In this document: piece after piece, positions 1-8,780 of the stretch
Layout of the letters: the number at the start of each line of letters is the position of its first letter
Position numbering within the stretch: position 1 is the first letter of the stretch
Source: Verrucomicrobiota bacterium
GTDB lineage: Bacteria; Verrucomicrobiota; Verrucomicrobiia; Limisphaerales; J093
NCBI GenBank assembly: GCA_016716505.1
Contig: JADJWF010000001.1
Span: 310,001-374,000, forward strand
DNA: 64,000 nucleotides
Direction: 5' to 3'
The notes under the pieces: generated by a model
Seen by the model: the letters and a program-made list of their open reading frames with translations, nothing else
Database searches by the model: none
Told to the model about the DNA's origin: nothing
Position numbers and translations under genes: made by a program

Positions 1-81
1 GGACGCACAGCCAGTCAGAAAGACGGCCAGCGCCGCCGTTCCGACCAAGCCCAAGGTTTTGAAGTACTGAGGTATTGTCAT
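1..81 (-). CDS. Lipoprotein, N-terminal fragment only
   Basis: Only the first 27 codons lie in the window, read leftward from an ATG at 81-79. They encode a short polar start, a hydrophobic stretch at about residues 9-22, and a lipobox LTGC at residues 22-25. The product should therefore be a lipoprotein processed and lipidated at Cys25. Nothing of the mature chain is visible, so no function can be given. There is no clear Shine-Dalgarno sequence before the ATG. Confidence 0.6.
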   Translation of the reverse strand, partial: MTIPQYFKTLGLVGTAALAVFLTGCAS

Positions 82-323
82 TTCGTTTGATTGGTTGAGT
101 TCGCCTACGTGGCCTCAGACGGTAGCCAAGCCGGCCGAGGAGTCAAACGATTTGAACCCGCTGGAATTTGGACGTCCGTACGCCGCCAACTGGCCTAATG
201 ATTCCAGCTTGTCGTCAGAAGCCGGACGCAGTACAAGATTGCCCATGAAGCCGCTGCCTAATCCCACTGCGGAGAGTCGGCTTTGGTTGGGGCTCCCCCT
301 CCGTTCATTTCGAAAGGCATTCC

Positions 324-1892
324 ATGAAACGTTTCCTCCCCCGCGAATGTGACGGCTGCCCGATGAATCGGCGCCGATTTCTGACGCGCAGTAGCGCCGC
401 GACGGTCGGGGCGCTCGGTTGGCTGCGCTCACACCAGTGGCTCGAGGCCGCCGATTCGCCGGCGGAACGGACGCGCATCCGCGTCATTTACGCTCTGCAC
501 GCGCCGCAGCAGCCCGGCCCGGACTGGCCCAACCAGGGCTTCGATTTCCGGCCGGTGATGGAACGGGTGGACCAAGCGTTGGCAACACGTTGCGCGGGAT
601 TTGATTTCCTGTCTTCCACCGCCACCGGTCCGGAGCAGGCAAAGCAGATCCTCGATGCTGACCAAGCCGCCAACCGGGTGGACGGCTACCTCGTGTACCA
701 GATGAACTGCTGGAATCAGGTGGTCCAGACCATCGCGACCAGCGGCAAGCCGGTGCTGTATGCGGACTTCCAGTATGGCGGCAGCGGCGGGTTTCTCGTG
801 TACAATGCCGCGTTTCTCCGCAACAAGGCGGCCAACGTCGGTTTCGTCGCTTCCTCAAATCTGGGCGACCTGGTGGAGGCGGTGAAGTGTTTTGCGCTGG
901 TGACGCGCGGCGGTAGCGTCTCGGAATTCGTGGCGGCCACCGCTAACGTCCGCGCGAAACGGACGCCACGGGCAGGTGACCTGGCGACCCGTGCCGATGA
1001 CTTGGCGTGCCTGTCCACCGACGATTGCCTGCGCCAGATGAAGGCGTCTCGCGTCCTGGCAGTGCGGGACCAGAACGCCGGAGAGGAACCGTCCATCGCC
1101 GGCATTCCCGTGCAGAAAGTACCCTTCGCAGAGTTGAACGAAGCGTGGAAGAACGCGGACCGGGACGAGACCCGGGCCGTTGCCGACCGTTGGGAAAGCG
1201 CCGCCGCCAAAGTGGAAGGCGTTTCGCGCGAGACACTGGAGGCGTCCGCCGCGATGTACCTCGCGGAAAAGGCGTTGCTCAAGCGGCATCACGCCAACGC
1301 CATTACGATCAACTGCCTGGGTGGCTTCTACGGCGGCCACATTCACGCGTACCCGTGTCTTGGGTTCCACCAGTTGTTGAACGAGGGGCTCGTCGGCGGG
1401 TGCGAGTGCGATGTGCGCTCGGCCGCCACGATGGTCATCGGTTCGATTCTGACTCGCGGGCGCCCGGGCTATATCTCTGACCCGGTGATGGACTCGGCCA
1501 AGCGCCAGATCATCTACGCCCATTGCGTGGCGGCGAACCGGGCGTTTGGTCCGGCCGGCCCGGCGAATCCGTTTGAGATCCTGACGCATTCCGAGGACCG
1601 CCAGGGGGCTTCCGTGCGTTCGGTGCTGCCGACGGGCTACCTCACCACGACGCTCGAATTCGACCAGGGGCGGAAGGAGATTCTCTTGCATCAGGCCCGG
1701 GCCGTGGACAACGACCCCGACGACCGCGCCTGCCGCACCAAGCTTTGCGCCGAGCCGCTGGGCGATTTCGAGAAGCTCTTCCGCGAGTGGGATCACTGGG
1801 GCTGGCATCGCGTGACGTTTTACGGCGATCTCAAGGCTCCCATTTACGCACTCGCCGACGCGCTCGGCTGGCGGGTGGTAGAGGAAGCCTGA
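324..1892 (+). CDS. Tat-exported sugar-isomerase-like protein
   Basis: A 522-residue protein. A GAAAGG box six bases before the ATG at 324 supports this start; a second in-frame ATG at 363 begins the twin-arginine signal (MNRRRFLTRSS followed by a hydrophobic stretch), so export by the Tat pathway is likely. The mature part resembles the L-fucose/L-arabinose isomerase fold: an N-terminal Rossmann-like half with VDGYLVYQMNCW, then a C-terminal half with TINCLGGFYGG, an E/D-rich centre (GGCECDVRSAATM) and an acidic 'LEFDQGRKE' segment. Related proteins occur in Verrucomicrobiota and Planctomycetota glycan-use gene sets, usually without a known substrate. The family assignment is by overall pattern, and isomerase activity is not shown. 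It stands alone and is followed by a terminator-like hairpin. Confidence 0.55.
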   Translation: MKRFLPRECDGCPMNRRRFLTRSSAATVGALGWLRSHQWLEAADSPAERTRIRVIYALHAPQQPGPDWPNQGFDFRPVMERVDQALATRCAGFDFLSSTATGPEQAKQILDADQAANRVDGYLVYQMNCWNQVVQTIATSGKPVLYADFQYGGSGGFLVYNAAFLRNKAANVGFVASSNLGDLVEAVKCFALVTRGGSVSEFVAATANVRAKRTPRAGDLATRADDLACLSTDDCLRQMKASRVLAVRDQNAGEEPSIAGIPVQKVPFAELNEAWKNADRDETRAVADRWESAAAKVEGVSRETLEASAAMYLAEKALLKRHHANAITINCLGGFYGGHIHAYPCLGFHQLLNEGLVGGCECDVRSAATMVIGSILTRGRPGYISDPVMDSAKRQIIYAHCVAANRAFGPAGPANPFEILTHSEDRQGASVRSVLPTGYLTTTLEFDQGRKEILLHQARAVDNDPDDRACRTKLCAEPLGDFEKLFREWDHWGWHRVTFYGDLKAPIYALADALGWRVVEEA

Positions 1893-1902
1893 CCCTGGGC
1901 GT

Positions 1903-1928
1903 CGGGGCCTTCGTTCGGGCCCCGTTTT
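1903..1928 (+). terminator. Rho-independent terminator
   Basis: A 7-bp perfect stem (CGGGGCC/GGCCCCG) with an 8-nt loop is followed directly by TTTT, eleven bases after the stop codon of the preceding sugar-isomerase-like gene. Confidence 0.6.
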
Positions 1929-2021
1929 CGTGGGTGGCGAGGGCCTCTGACGCCATGGGAGTGCCGGGCCGCCGGCGCTTTCGCCGTTGCTGACCGGGAT
2001 TCGCATCCGTAGGGTCCGGGC

Positions 2022-2792
2022 ATGGAAATTGCCGCTGCGGACGATTCATCCGCCAGTTCGCTGCCCGCGCCGCGCCCGGATGGGAGGCGGGCTGACCAAC
2101 TGCGTCCCGTCAAGTTCACCAACCACTTCGCGCCGCACGCGGCCGGCTCGACCTTGATCGAGTGGGGAAACACCCGGGTCATCTGCGGGGTGAGCGTGGA
2201 AGAAGCGGTGCCCCGCTGGATGAAGGAGCAAGGCAAGACGGGCGGCTGGGTGACCGCTGAATACTCGATGCTGCCCTACTCGACGACCCCGCGTAAGCCG
2301 CGCGACATCTCGAAGGGCAAACTCGACGGTCGTTCGCAGGAGATCCAGCGGTTGATTGGCCGGGCGATGCGGGCGGCCGTGGATCTTGAGAAGCTGGGCA
2401 GCCGGACTTTGTGGGTGGATTGCGACGTGATCGAGGCAGATGGTGGAACCCGCACGGCGGCAATCACGGGGAGCTTCGTTGCGCTCGCCCTGGCCATCGG
2501 CAGTTTGCGGGAGACCGGGCTGCTGGAGGAGAATCCCTTGCTGGCACCGGTGGCCGCGGTCAGCGTGGGGCTCGTCCACGGACAACCCCGGCTTGATCTG
2601 GACTACGCTGAGGATGTCGCGGCCGACGTGGACATGAATCTGGTGATGACGGGCGCTGGCGAATTCATCGAAATCCAGGGGACGGGCGAAAAGGGCACGT
2701 TCAGCGATGCGCAACTGGCAAGGCTGCTCGAACTCGGCAAGGCTGGCATCCGCCAGTTGATGGCCGCTCAACAGTCGGCGCTCGATCTTTGA
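2022..2792 (+). CDS. rph: Ribonuclease PH
   Basis: A 256-residue phosphorolytic 3'-5' exoribonuclease that trims tRNA 3' ends, releasing nucleoside diphosphates. The family signature begins at about residue 20 (RPDGRRADQLRPV). It continues with the GNTRVICG strand, EYSMLPYSTTPRK, and GRSQEIQRLIGRAMRAAVD, the phosphate-binding and hexamer-interface region. The acidic active-site part is DCDVIEADGGTRTAAITG. Length fits the family once about 18 extra N-terminal residues are allowed for. It is followed after 10 bp by a histidine phosphatase and then prmA and yhbY, so these four probably form one transcription unit. Confidence 0.95.
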   Translation: MEIAAADDSSASSLPAPRPDGRRADQLRPVKFTNHFAPHAAGSTLIEWGNTRVICGVSVEEAVPRWMKEQGKTGGWVTAEYSMLPYSTTPRKPRDISKGKLDGRSQEIQRLIGRAMRAAVDLEKLGSRTLWVDCDVIEADGGTRTAAITGSFVALALAIGSLRETGLLEENPLLAPVAAVSVGLVHGQPRLDLDYAEDVAADVDMNLVMTGAGEFIEIQGTGEKGTFSDAQLARLLELGKAGIRQLMAAQQSALDL

Positions 2793-2802
2793 GTAGGTCC
2801 CA

Positions 2803-3426
2803 ATGAGCGCAGCCCACACGCGGCTGATCCTCGCGCGGCACGGCGAGGTCGAGCCACGCTACCAGCGGGTGTTCGGCGGCCGCATTGACATGGGCCTTTC
2901 GGATCATGGTCACGAGCAGGCGGCACGGCTGGCGGATTGGCTCGCGGGCATCGAGTTCGCGGGCGTTTACGTGAGCCCGATGAAGCGCGCCCGTCTCACG
3001 GCCGCGCCGCTGCTTGCCCGCAATGGCCACGACGCCCGGTTCGTGGAGGCGCTGCGCGAAGTGGACTTTGGGGCGTGGACCGGGCTGACGTGGGAACAGG
3101 TGCAGGAGCGTCATCAGATCAGCGCCTTCGACTGGTTGCACGCGCTGGATCGAGGCGATTTACCCGACGCCGAACCCGCCGGTGCATTCCAACGCCGGGT
3201 TGCCGGCGCAGTGGACGACATCATCGCGAGTCATCCGGGCGGAACTTCGCTGGTTCTGTGCCACGGTGGGGTGATTCGGGCGGCACTGGCCCACCTCATC
3301 CGGGTGCCGTTGCCCAAGACAGCCCGGTTCGAGATTGACTACGCGAGCGTCTCCATCGTCGAGATCGCGCCCCACCGGGCGAAGATCACGCTGCTGAACT
3401 ACACCCCGTGGCGGTCGCTGCCATGA
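2803..3426 (+). CDS. Histidine phosphatase (phosphoglycerate mutase-like)
   Basis: A 207-residue member of the histidine phosphatase superfamily. The catalytic LILARHGE motif sits near residue 8-15, with the phosphohistidine in RHG. The second conserved histidine is in LVLCHGGVIRA near residue 150. The central FVEALREVDFGAWTGLTWEQV segment is typical of the cobalamin alpha-ribazole phosphatase/phosphoglycerate mutase-like branch, but the substrate cannot be read from the sequence. It starts 10 bp after rph, and its TGA overlaps the ATG of prmA (ATGA), which suggests translational coupling. Confidence 0.85.
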   Translation: MSAAHTRLILARHGEVEPRYQRVFGGRIDMGLSDHGHEQAARLADWLAGIEFAGVYVSPMKRARLTAAPLLARNGHDARFVEALREVDFGAWTGLTWEQVQERHQISAFDWLHALDRGDLPDAEPAGAFQRRVAGAVDDIIASHPGGTSLVLCHGGVIRAALAHLIRVPLPKTARFEIDYASVSIVEIAPHRAKITLLNYTPWRSLP

Positions 3427-4349
3427 GGGAACGACTTACCCAGGTGTCGGTGCGGGTGCCGGTGGAGGAAGAGGACCCGGTCGCGGACTTGTTTGCCGAA
3501 GTGTTCCGCCAACCCGCCGCCCTGGCGACTGACGCAGATACGCTCGTCACCGAGGTCAGTGCCTACTGCGAGTCGGCCGCCTCGTGGACGCCCGCGCGTG
3601 CCGCGAGACTTGGCGCCGGCTTGGAGCGGCTCCGGCGAGCGGGCCGGCTCTCCCGCCAGCCGCGTGTCCGGGTGCGCACCATCCGCACCCGGGACTGGGC
3701 CAATTCCTGGAAGCGGCACTTCAAACCACTGGACATTGCCGGGCGCCTGCTCGTGCGGCCGAGCTGGAGCCGACGGCGGCCCGGGCCGGGTCAGGTCGAG
3801 GTGGTTCTGGATCCCGGCTTGAGCTTTGGGACTGGCCAGCATCCCACCACGGCGTTTTGCCTGGAACAAGTGGTCCGCCACCGGCCGGGCCGCGAGCCGC
3901 GGGCGCTGCTCGATGTGGGCACCGGATCCGGCATCCTCGCGATCGCGGCGGCGAAACTCGGGTACGCACCCGTCGAGGCATTCGATTTCGATCCGACCGC
4001 GGTGCGCGCCGCGGCCGAGAATGTGGCCCGCAACGGCGTCGCGGACCGCGTCCGCCTGCGCCGACGCGACCTGACGCGCCTGCCGCGAACGAGCCGGGAA
4101 CAGTTCGATGTTGTCTGTGCCAATCTCCTGGCCGATCTGCTGGTGCGCGAGCGGGGGCGCCTCGCGGCCCGGGTGAAACCAGGTGGAATCCTGGTGCTGG
4201 CGGGAATCCTGGCGCGTGAATTTCCGGCGGTGCGCGCGGCTTACGAAGAGCTTGGCTTCAAGAAACTGGCCGGACGCCACATCAACGAGTGGGAGTCGGC
4301 CGCGTTCCGTCTCCTGACCACCACGCCAACCACTGGCAATCATGTCTGA
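3423..4349 (+). CDS. prmA: Ribosomal protein L11 methyltransferase
   Basis: A 308-residue SAM-dependent methyltransferase that modifies ribosomal protein L11. The N-terminal L11-binding region contains RDWANSWKRHFKPLDI. It is followed by PGLSFGTGQHPTTAFCLE, the hallmark PrmA motif, and the SAM-binding glycine loop LLDVGTGSGILAIAAAKLG at about residue 160. The catalytic-side CANLLADLL and the KPGGILVLAGIL strand follow. The ATG at 3423 overlaps the stop of the upstream phosphatase and is preferred over an in-frame GTG 15 bases earlier. The 3' end overlaps yhbY by 8 bp. Confidence 0.93.
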   Translation: MRERLTQVSVRVPVEEEDPVADLFAEVFRQPAALATDADTLVTEVSAYCESAASWTPARAARLGAGLERLRRAGRLSRQPRVRVRTIRTRDWANSWKRHFKPLDIAGRLLVRPSWSRRRPGPGQVEVVLDPGLSFGTGQHPTTAFCLEQVVRHRPGREPRALLDVGTGSGILAIAAAKLGYAPVEAFDFDPTAVRAAAENVARNGVADRVRLRRRDLTRLPRTSREQFDVVCANLLADLLVRERGRLAARVKPGGILVLAGILAREFPAVRAAYEELGFKKLAGRHINEWESAAFRLLTTTPTTGNHV

Positions 4350-4653
4350 ACCGCTCAAGCTCGCCGGACCGGAATTGCGTCGGCTGAAAAGCGCCGCCCA
4401 ACTCATCAAGCCCACGTTGAAAATCGGCAAGGCCGGGCTGACCACCGAGTTGCTGGGCGCGCTCGATGCGGCGCTGAACGAGCACGAACTGGTAAAGGTG
4501 AAGTTCGAGGCGTTCAAAGAGCAAAAGCGTGAGTTGGTGCCGCAACTGGTCAGCCGCAGTGCGAGCGTCCTCATCCTGCGCGTCGGCAATGTGGCCGTGT
4601 TGCACCGGCCCAAAGCGCCCTCCGCCGAAGCCCGGGTGATTGCCGAAGACTGA
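4342..4653 (+). CDS. yhbY: YhbY/CRM-domain RNA-binding protein
   Basis: A 103-residue single-domain protein of the CRM/YhbY family, which binds pre-50S ribosomal subunits. It opens with LKLAGPELRRLKSAAQLIKPTLKIGKAGLT, where the GKAGLT segment takes the place of the usual GxxG RNA-binding loop (IGKxGLT). It continues with the ELVKVKFEAFKEQKRELV and AVLHRP strands of this fold. Length matches the family. Its 8-bp overlap with prmA and place behind rph make a small ribosome/RNA maturation operon. Confidence 0.9.
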   Translation: MSEPLKLAGPELRRLKSAAQLIKPTLKIGKAGLTTELLGALDAALNEHELVKVKFEAFKEQKRELVPQLVSRSASVLILRVGNVAVLHRPKAPSAEARVIAED

Positions 4654-4958
4654 CGGCCGGCGATTGGCTGGTCGGGCTTAATGAAGCTTTGGAAGCCAGC
4701 GAGGCCCGGGAGGGAGTGGCTCGTGGGGGCTGGGCGATTCAAGGTCCCGCGAGCACCAGGAACGACTTTCCCTGCGGCCGTCTGCGGCCACCGCCGCCAC
4801 AGAACAACACCCCAAGCGCTTCCGGAAACGCGTCGCGAGGGAAACCTCCTCGACGCTGTCTCCGAGTTCGGCGACCACGGGAAGCGGGCGGCGGAACAGT
4901 GAGGTGAGGGCCGGGATTCCGGTTGAACCGCGCCGGGTTTCGCGAGTAGAACCCGCGC
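4654..4958. other. Intergenic region, no gene seen
   Basis: About 305 bp between yhbY and the YebC-family gene. Short open frames here lack any recognisable protein pattern. No convincing terminator, tRNA or promoter pair was seen. Confidence 0.4.
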
Positions 4959-5681
4959 ATGGGCGCACAGTGGAAACAAGCTGGTCGCGAGGCGGCCGCG
5001 CAAAAGAAGGGCCAGATCACCAGCAAGCTCGTCCGCGAAATCGTGGTCGCTGCCAAGCTTGGCGGCGGCGACCCGGACCTGAACGCCCGCCTCGCGGCGG
5101 CCGTGGAAAAGGCCCGCAAAGCGTCAGTCACGCGCGATACCATCGAACGGGCCATCAAGAAGGGTTCCGGGCAGACGGACGAACCGGTCGCCATCGAAAC
5201 AGTGGTGTACGAGGGGTTCGCACCGCACAAGGTTCCCGTGATTGTCGAGTGTCTGACCGACAATCGGAATCGCACGGCCCCGGAAATCCGCAACCTTTTC
5301 AAGGCGGGTTCGCTGGGCCAACCGGGGAGCATGGCCTTCTTCTTCGACCGCTGGGGCGTGGTGGAGGCGACGCACGCCGACCGGAGTCGTGACGCAGAGG
5401 CGGACGCCATCGAGGCGGGCGCGCAGAATGTGGAGCCGCTCGAGGCGGAGGAGATCCCCGAGGGGAGCATTGGCGCCCGGTTTCTGACCGACACGAAGGA
5501 TCTCGCCGCCGTGAGCCGTTGGCTGAAGGACGCCGGCTGGCAGATCGTGGCGAGCGAGATGCGTTACCTGGCAAAGAATCCGGTTGAACTGGGTGACGCG
5601 GCACGCCAGGAGGTCGCCGAGTTCCTGAACGCGCTCGACGATCACGACGACGTGCATCGCGTCTATGCCGCGCTGAAATGA
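4959..5681 (+). CDS. YebC/PmpR family protein
   Basis: A 240-residue protein of the YebC/PmpR/TACO1 family, members of which act as DNA-binding regulators or relieve ribosome stalling on proline-rich stretches. Domain I starts with KKGQITSKLVREIVVAAKLGGGDPDLN. The conserved core follows: IERAIKKGSG, then YEGFAPHKVPVIVECLTDNRNRT, and a FKAGSLGQPGSMAFFFDRWG segment. The usual N-terminal 'GHSKW' is replaced by GAQWKQAGREAAAQK, as in some verrucomicrobial copies. It stands 31 bp before ribD on the same strand. Confidence 0.9.
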   Translation: MGAQWKQAGREAAAQKKGQITSKLVREIVVAAKLGGGDPDLNARLAAAVEKARKASVTRDTIERAIKKGSGQTDEPVAIETVVYEGFAPHKVPVIVECLTDNRNRTAPEIRNLFKAGSLGQPGSMAFFFDRWGVVEATHADRSRDAEADAIEAGAQNVEPLEAEEIPEGSIGARFLTDTKDLAAVSRWLKDAGWQIVASEMRYLAKNPVELGDAARQEVAEFLNALDDHDDVHRVYAALK

Positions 5682-5712
5682 GGCGGCGGGCGGGAACACC
5701 ACGACCTCACGC

Positions 5713-6897
5713 GTGAACGCACGAGCAGGCACGACTCGCCGGGATGACCCGCCGGCGACCGAAGCCGGCTTCATGCGGCTGGCCTTGCGGCTGGCCCGGC
5801 GGGCGTGTGGCTACACCTCGCCCAATCCGATGGTCGGGGCGGTGCTGGTGAAAGGCGGCAAGATCCTGGGCAGCGGCTGGCACCATCGGGCGGGCGAGCC
5901 ACATGCCGAAATCGAGGCGCTCAACGATGCCCGTCGGCGGGGCCGCTCGCCGCGAGGCGCGACGCTGTTCGTGACCCTCGAACCCTGCTGCACGCACGGC
6001 CGGACTCCACCCTGCACAAGAGCCATCATTGAGGCGGGCTTGCGTCGCGTGGTGGTGGCGGCACCCGACCCGAATCCCGCTCACGCGGGGCGCGGCTTCG
6101 ACCTGCTCCGGGCCGCTGGCATCGAAGTGGAAGTGGGTTTGCTCCGGGAGGAGGCCGAGCGGCTGAACGAAGCCTTCAACCAATGGATCGTTCACCGGAC
6201 TCCGCTGGTCACGCTCAAGGCAGCGATGACCCTGGATGGTCGCCTCGCGACGGCGACCGGCGAATCCCAGTGGATCACCGGTGAGCCGGCACGGCGGGTG
6301 GCGATGCGACTGCGGCGCGAGGCTGACGCGGTTTTAGTGGGGGTGAACACGATTCTGGCGGATGACCCCGAACTGACGGTTCGTGGGGCTCGCGGTGATC
6401 GGACCAAGGCATGGCGACGCCTGATCCTTGACTCCCGCGCACGAACTCCGTTGTCCGCCCGCGTTGTGAATGATCAACACGCGGGGCAGACAACGATTTT
6501 CATCGGCCAGCAGGCACCCCGTCGGCGATCGGAAGCGTTGGCCGCTCGCGTGAACGTGGTCGTCGCACCGCCCGCGCGGTCTGCTTCCGGAGCGCGTCAC
6601 TTGGACCTGCGGTGGATCCTCGGCCAACTGGGGGCCGCCGGTGTCACCCACCTGCTGGTGGAGGGCGGCGGTGCGGTGAACGGCTCGTTCTTCGACCAAG
6701 GTCTGGTCCATCGCGCGGCGTTCTTTTACGCCCCGATGGTGCTCGGCGACCGGGACGCCCGGCGGGCGGTAGCGGGCCGCGGGGCGCGACACTGGCGGGA
6801 GATTCATCGCCTGACCCGCGTGGCCTGGCATCGGGTGGGTGGGGACCTCCTTTTAACCGCCCGGGTCTCCGGCCCGGCAGCGGCCCAAGCGCCCTGA
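5713..6897 (+). CDS. ribD: Bifunctional riboflavin deaminase/reductase RibD
   Basis: A 394-residue enzyme with two domains. The N-terminal zinc deaminase has the HAEIEAL histidine/glutamate motif near residue 74 and PCCTHGRTPPC supplying the zinc cysteines. The C-terminal reductase domain starts near residue 155 with VTLKAAMTLDGRLAT, then ITGEPAR and a VLVGVNTILADDPELTVR segment, and ends with LLVEGGGAVNGSF. Together they convert the GTP cyclohydrolase II product to 5-amino-6-ribitylamino-uracil phosphate. The start is a GTG at 5713, which gives the usual short lead before the deaminase. No FMN riboswitch was recognised upstream, and no other rib genes are adjacent. Confidence 0.93.
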   Translation: MNARAGTTRRDDPPATEAGFMRLALRLARRACGYTSPNPMVGAVLVKGGKILGSGWHHRAGEPHAEIEALNDARRRGRSPRGATLFVTLEPCCTHGRTPPCTRAIIEAGLRRVVVAAPDPNPAHAGRGFDLLRAAGIEVEVGLLREEAERLNEAFNQWIVHRTPLVTLKAAMTLDGRLATATGESQWITGEPARRVAMRLRREADAVLVGVNTILADDPELTVRGARGDRTKAWRRLILDSRARTPLSARVVNDQHAGQTTIFIGQQAPRRRSEALAARVNVVVAPPARSASGARHLDLRWILGQLGAAGVTHLLVEGGGAVNGSFFDQGLVHRAAFFYAPMVLGDRDARRAVAGRGARHWREIHRLTRVAWHRVGGDLLLTARVSGPAAAQAP

Positions 6898-7378
6898 CCT
6901 TGCAGGATGACGCTGCCCGCAGCGCGCCCCAGAGCGGAGGGCGGTTTGCGGAAGGCACTCTGGGCCCGGCTCGAGCGCTACGAGTGAGATGGATTGTGGC
7001 AAATGATGCTGAATCTCACGGGCGCGGTCCTCCACTGCAAGAACGCCCCGGCCAACTTCGGACCGAAGTTCTGCGTGAGGCCGCTGCTGGCCGACAGCCA
7101 CGTCGGCAATCCCTGGAAACGTGCGCCATCAACTCCTGCCGGATCGCTCGCCCCCCGGATGACGCTGATCTGAGGCCCGGAGCGGCATCGCTTGGCCCCG
7201 CCACCCCCGAACTTCTTGGGTTCGAGCCAGCGTGCGCTCCCCTTCGCTCCCTCCGGCCGTCAGCGACAATCACATCGTGTTGATGGGGCGGACGCTGCCA
7301 AAGATGCGAGTTTTTGCTGGCTTGAGCGTCACGGCGGCGGAAGTCTGCGGCTGTCAATTCTTCATCTCGCATCGCGTC
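6898..7378. other. Intergenic region, no confident gene
   Basis: About 480 bp between ribD and the DUF1080 lipoprotein gene. The best small frame is 7003-7173 (+), 56 codons from two tandem ATGs, with no recognisable family. No RNA gene or terminator was identified. Confidence 0.35.
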
Positions 7379-8194
7379 ATGAAAACACGTTCAAACCTTC
7401 GTCGGCTTTCGGCGGTTTTCGCCGTGGCCGCAATCATTCCGATCGGCTGCGCGCAGCGGCAGGAGGTCCGGACAATCGCCGAAACTACGACTGTGACCGC
7501 CGCGCCTCAGCCGCCGAATCCCCCTCCGGCACCAGTTGCGGAGCCACCGTCGGCGCCTGCGGCCAACCCTCCGGCCAAGGAGGTGAACCAACTGACGCTG
7601 CCGGAGTACCAGCGGGTTTTCCCGTTGCCGGGCGATAATTGGACCCTGCTCTTCGATGGTGAAACGCTCAAAGGCTGGGAGCGCACCAAGTTCGCGGGCG
7701 GTGGAGACGTGGAGGTCGAGCGCGGCGAATTGCGGATCGGCATGGGCGCGATGCTATCCGGCGTGAATCTGGTCGCCACGAATGACATTCCCCGTTACGG
7801 CTACGAACTGGCCCTCGATGCGATGAAGCTCGACGGCAGCGATTTCTTTTGCGGCCTGACTTTCGTGGTGGGCGACTCGTGCTGTTCGCTCATCATTGGC
7901 GGTTGGGGAGGGGGACTGGTGGGCATCTCGAGCATTGACGGCAACGACGCCTCGATGAACGAAACGACCAAGTTCATGGAATTCCCCGCGCGGCAATGGT
8001 TCCGGGTTCGGGTACGGGTCACCCGCACCAAGCTGGAAGCGTGGATCGGCGAGGCGCAGGTCGCCAACGTGACGCTTGAGGGCCGCCGACTAACGGTGCG
8101 ACCGGGCGAGATCGAGTTGAGCCAACCCTTCGGGATTGCCACCTATCAGACGAGCGCGGCGTTCAAGAACATCCAGTGGCGCCCCTTGCCGTGA
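7379..8194 (+). CDS. DUF1080-type lipoprotein
   Basis: A 271-residue lipoprotein. The ATG at 7379 gives a basic N-region (MKTRSNLRR), a hydrophobic core and a lipobox ending IGC at about residues 22-24. It is followed by a Pro/Ala-rich linker (residues about 40-70). The mature domain starts at FPLPGDNWTLLFDGETLKGWE, the typical opening of DUF1080/3-keto-disaccharide hydrolase domains, a concanavalin-like beta sandwich. It continues with a VEVERGELRIG strand. A longer in-frame start at 7232 would bury the signal peptide and is not preferred. Members act on or bind sugars outside the cytoplasm, but this one's substrate is unknown. Confidence 0.75.
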   Translation: MKTRSNLRRLSAVFAVAAIIPIGCAQRQEVRTIAETTTVTAAPQPPNPPPAPVAEPPSAPAANPPAKEVNQLTLPEYQRVFPLPGDNWTLLFDGETLKGWERTKFAGGGDVEVERGELRIGMGAMLSGVNLVATNDIPRYGYELALDAMKLDGSDFFCGLTFVVGDSCCSLIIGGWGGGLVGISSIDGNDASMNETTKFMEFPARQWFRVRVRVTRTKLEAWIGEAQVANVTLEGRRLTVRPGEIELSQPFGIATYQTSAAFKNIQWRPLP

Positions 8195-8287
8195 GGCGGT
8201 CATGCGAGCAGCGCTGGCGACTCTTACCCCGCGACCCGCAACCTCGGCGGCCGGGGAGACAAAAGTAACCAGAAGCCAGTCCGCACA

Positions 8288-8710
8288 GTGAGCTACGACC
8301 TGGATTCGATCGAAAAGACCTGCCAGCGCGTGGGGCTGCGTTGCCGACGGCCGGAACCGGAGGAACTCCACGCGGAAATCATGCCGGACGCGTGGCTGGT
8401 TTTCGCCAACACCGAAGACGGAACCGACACGTATCTCGGCTTCGAGGGGTGCCCTTGGCACAGCCATGGTGAACTCATGCTGATGAACGGACCGTCCACG
8501 TGTATCGAATACGCGCCGGAGGAGGTGGTCGAGGCGATTGCGTCCGGAGAAATCCTCGTGGTGTCGCAGTACGATAAAGGCGCGTTACGGGATCGGTGGC
8601 TGGTGCATCGTGAGGAGGCGTTCGACGTCCGGTACATCGAGAGCGGCGAGGAAATTCGCATCTGGAGGTTTTTGCTCCCTTCGCGTTCCAGTCCGGAGAC
8701 TGATGGGTAG
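8288..8710 (+). CDS. Hypothetical protein
   Basis: A 140-residue soluble protein read from a GTG at 8288. No family was recognised. It is acidic, with Trp and Glu/Asp-rich stretches (AWLVFANTEDGTDTYLGFEG and WHSHGELML), no signal peptide and no membrane segment. Base composition at third codon positions looks like the neighbouring genes, which supports it being real. It converges on the Gfo/Idh/MocA gene, and the pair leave only 70 bp between their 3' ends. Confidence 0.55.
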   Translation: MSYDLDSIEKTCQRVGLRCRRPEPEELHAEIMPDAWLVFANTEDGTDTYLGFEGCPWHSHGELMLMNGPSTCIEYAPEEVVEAIASGEILVVSQYDKGALRDRWLVHREEAFDVRYIESGEEIRIWRFLLPSRSSPETDG

Positions 8711-8780
8711 GCCCCACAGCCCGGTTCCCCCGGACGTGGCCGGAGCCGACGGTCTGCCGGATGGAAACGGTTCGGCGATT

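Noticed and set aside
4681..4907. Two overlapping short frames between yhbY and the YebC-family gene
   Set aside because: No family pattern, no ribosome site, and peptide composition typical of random GC-rich frames.
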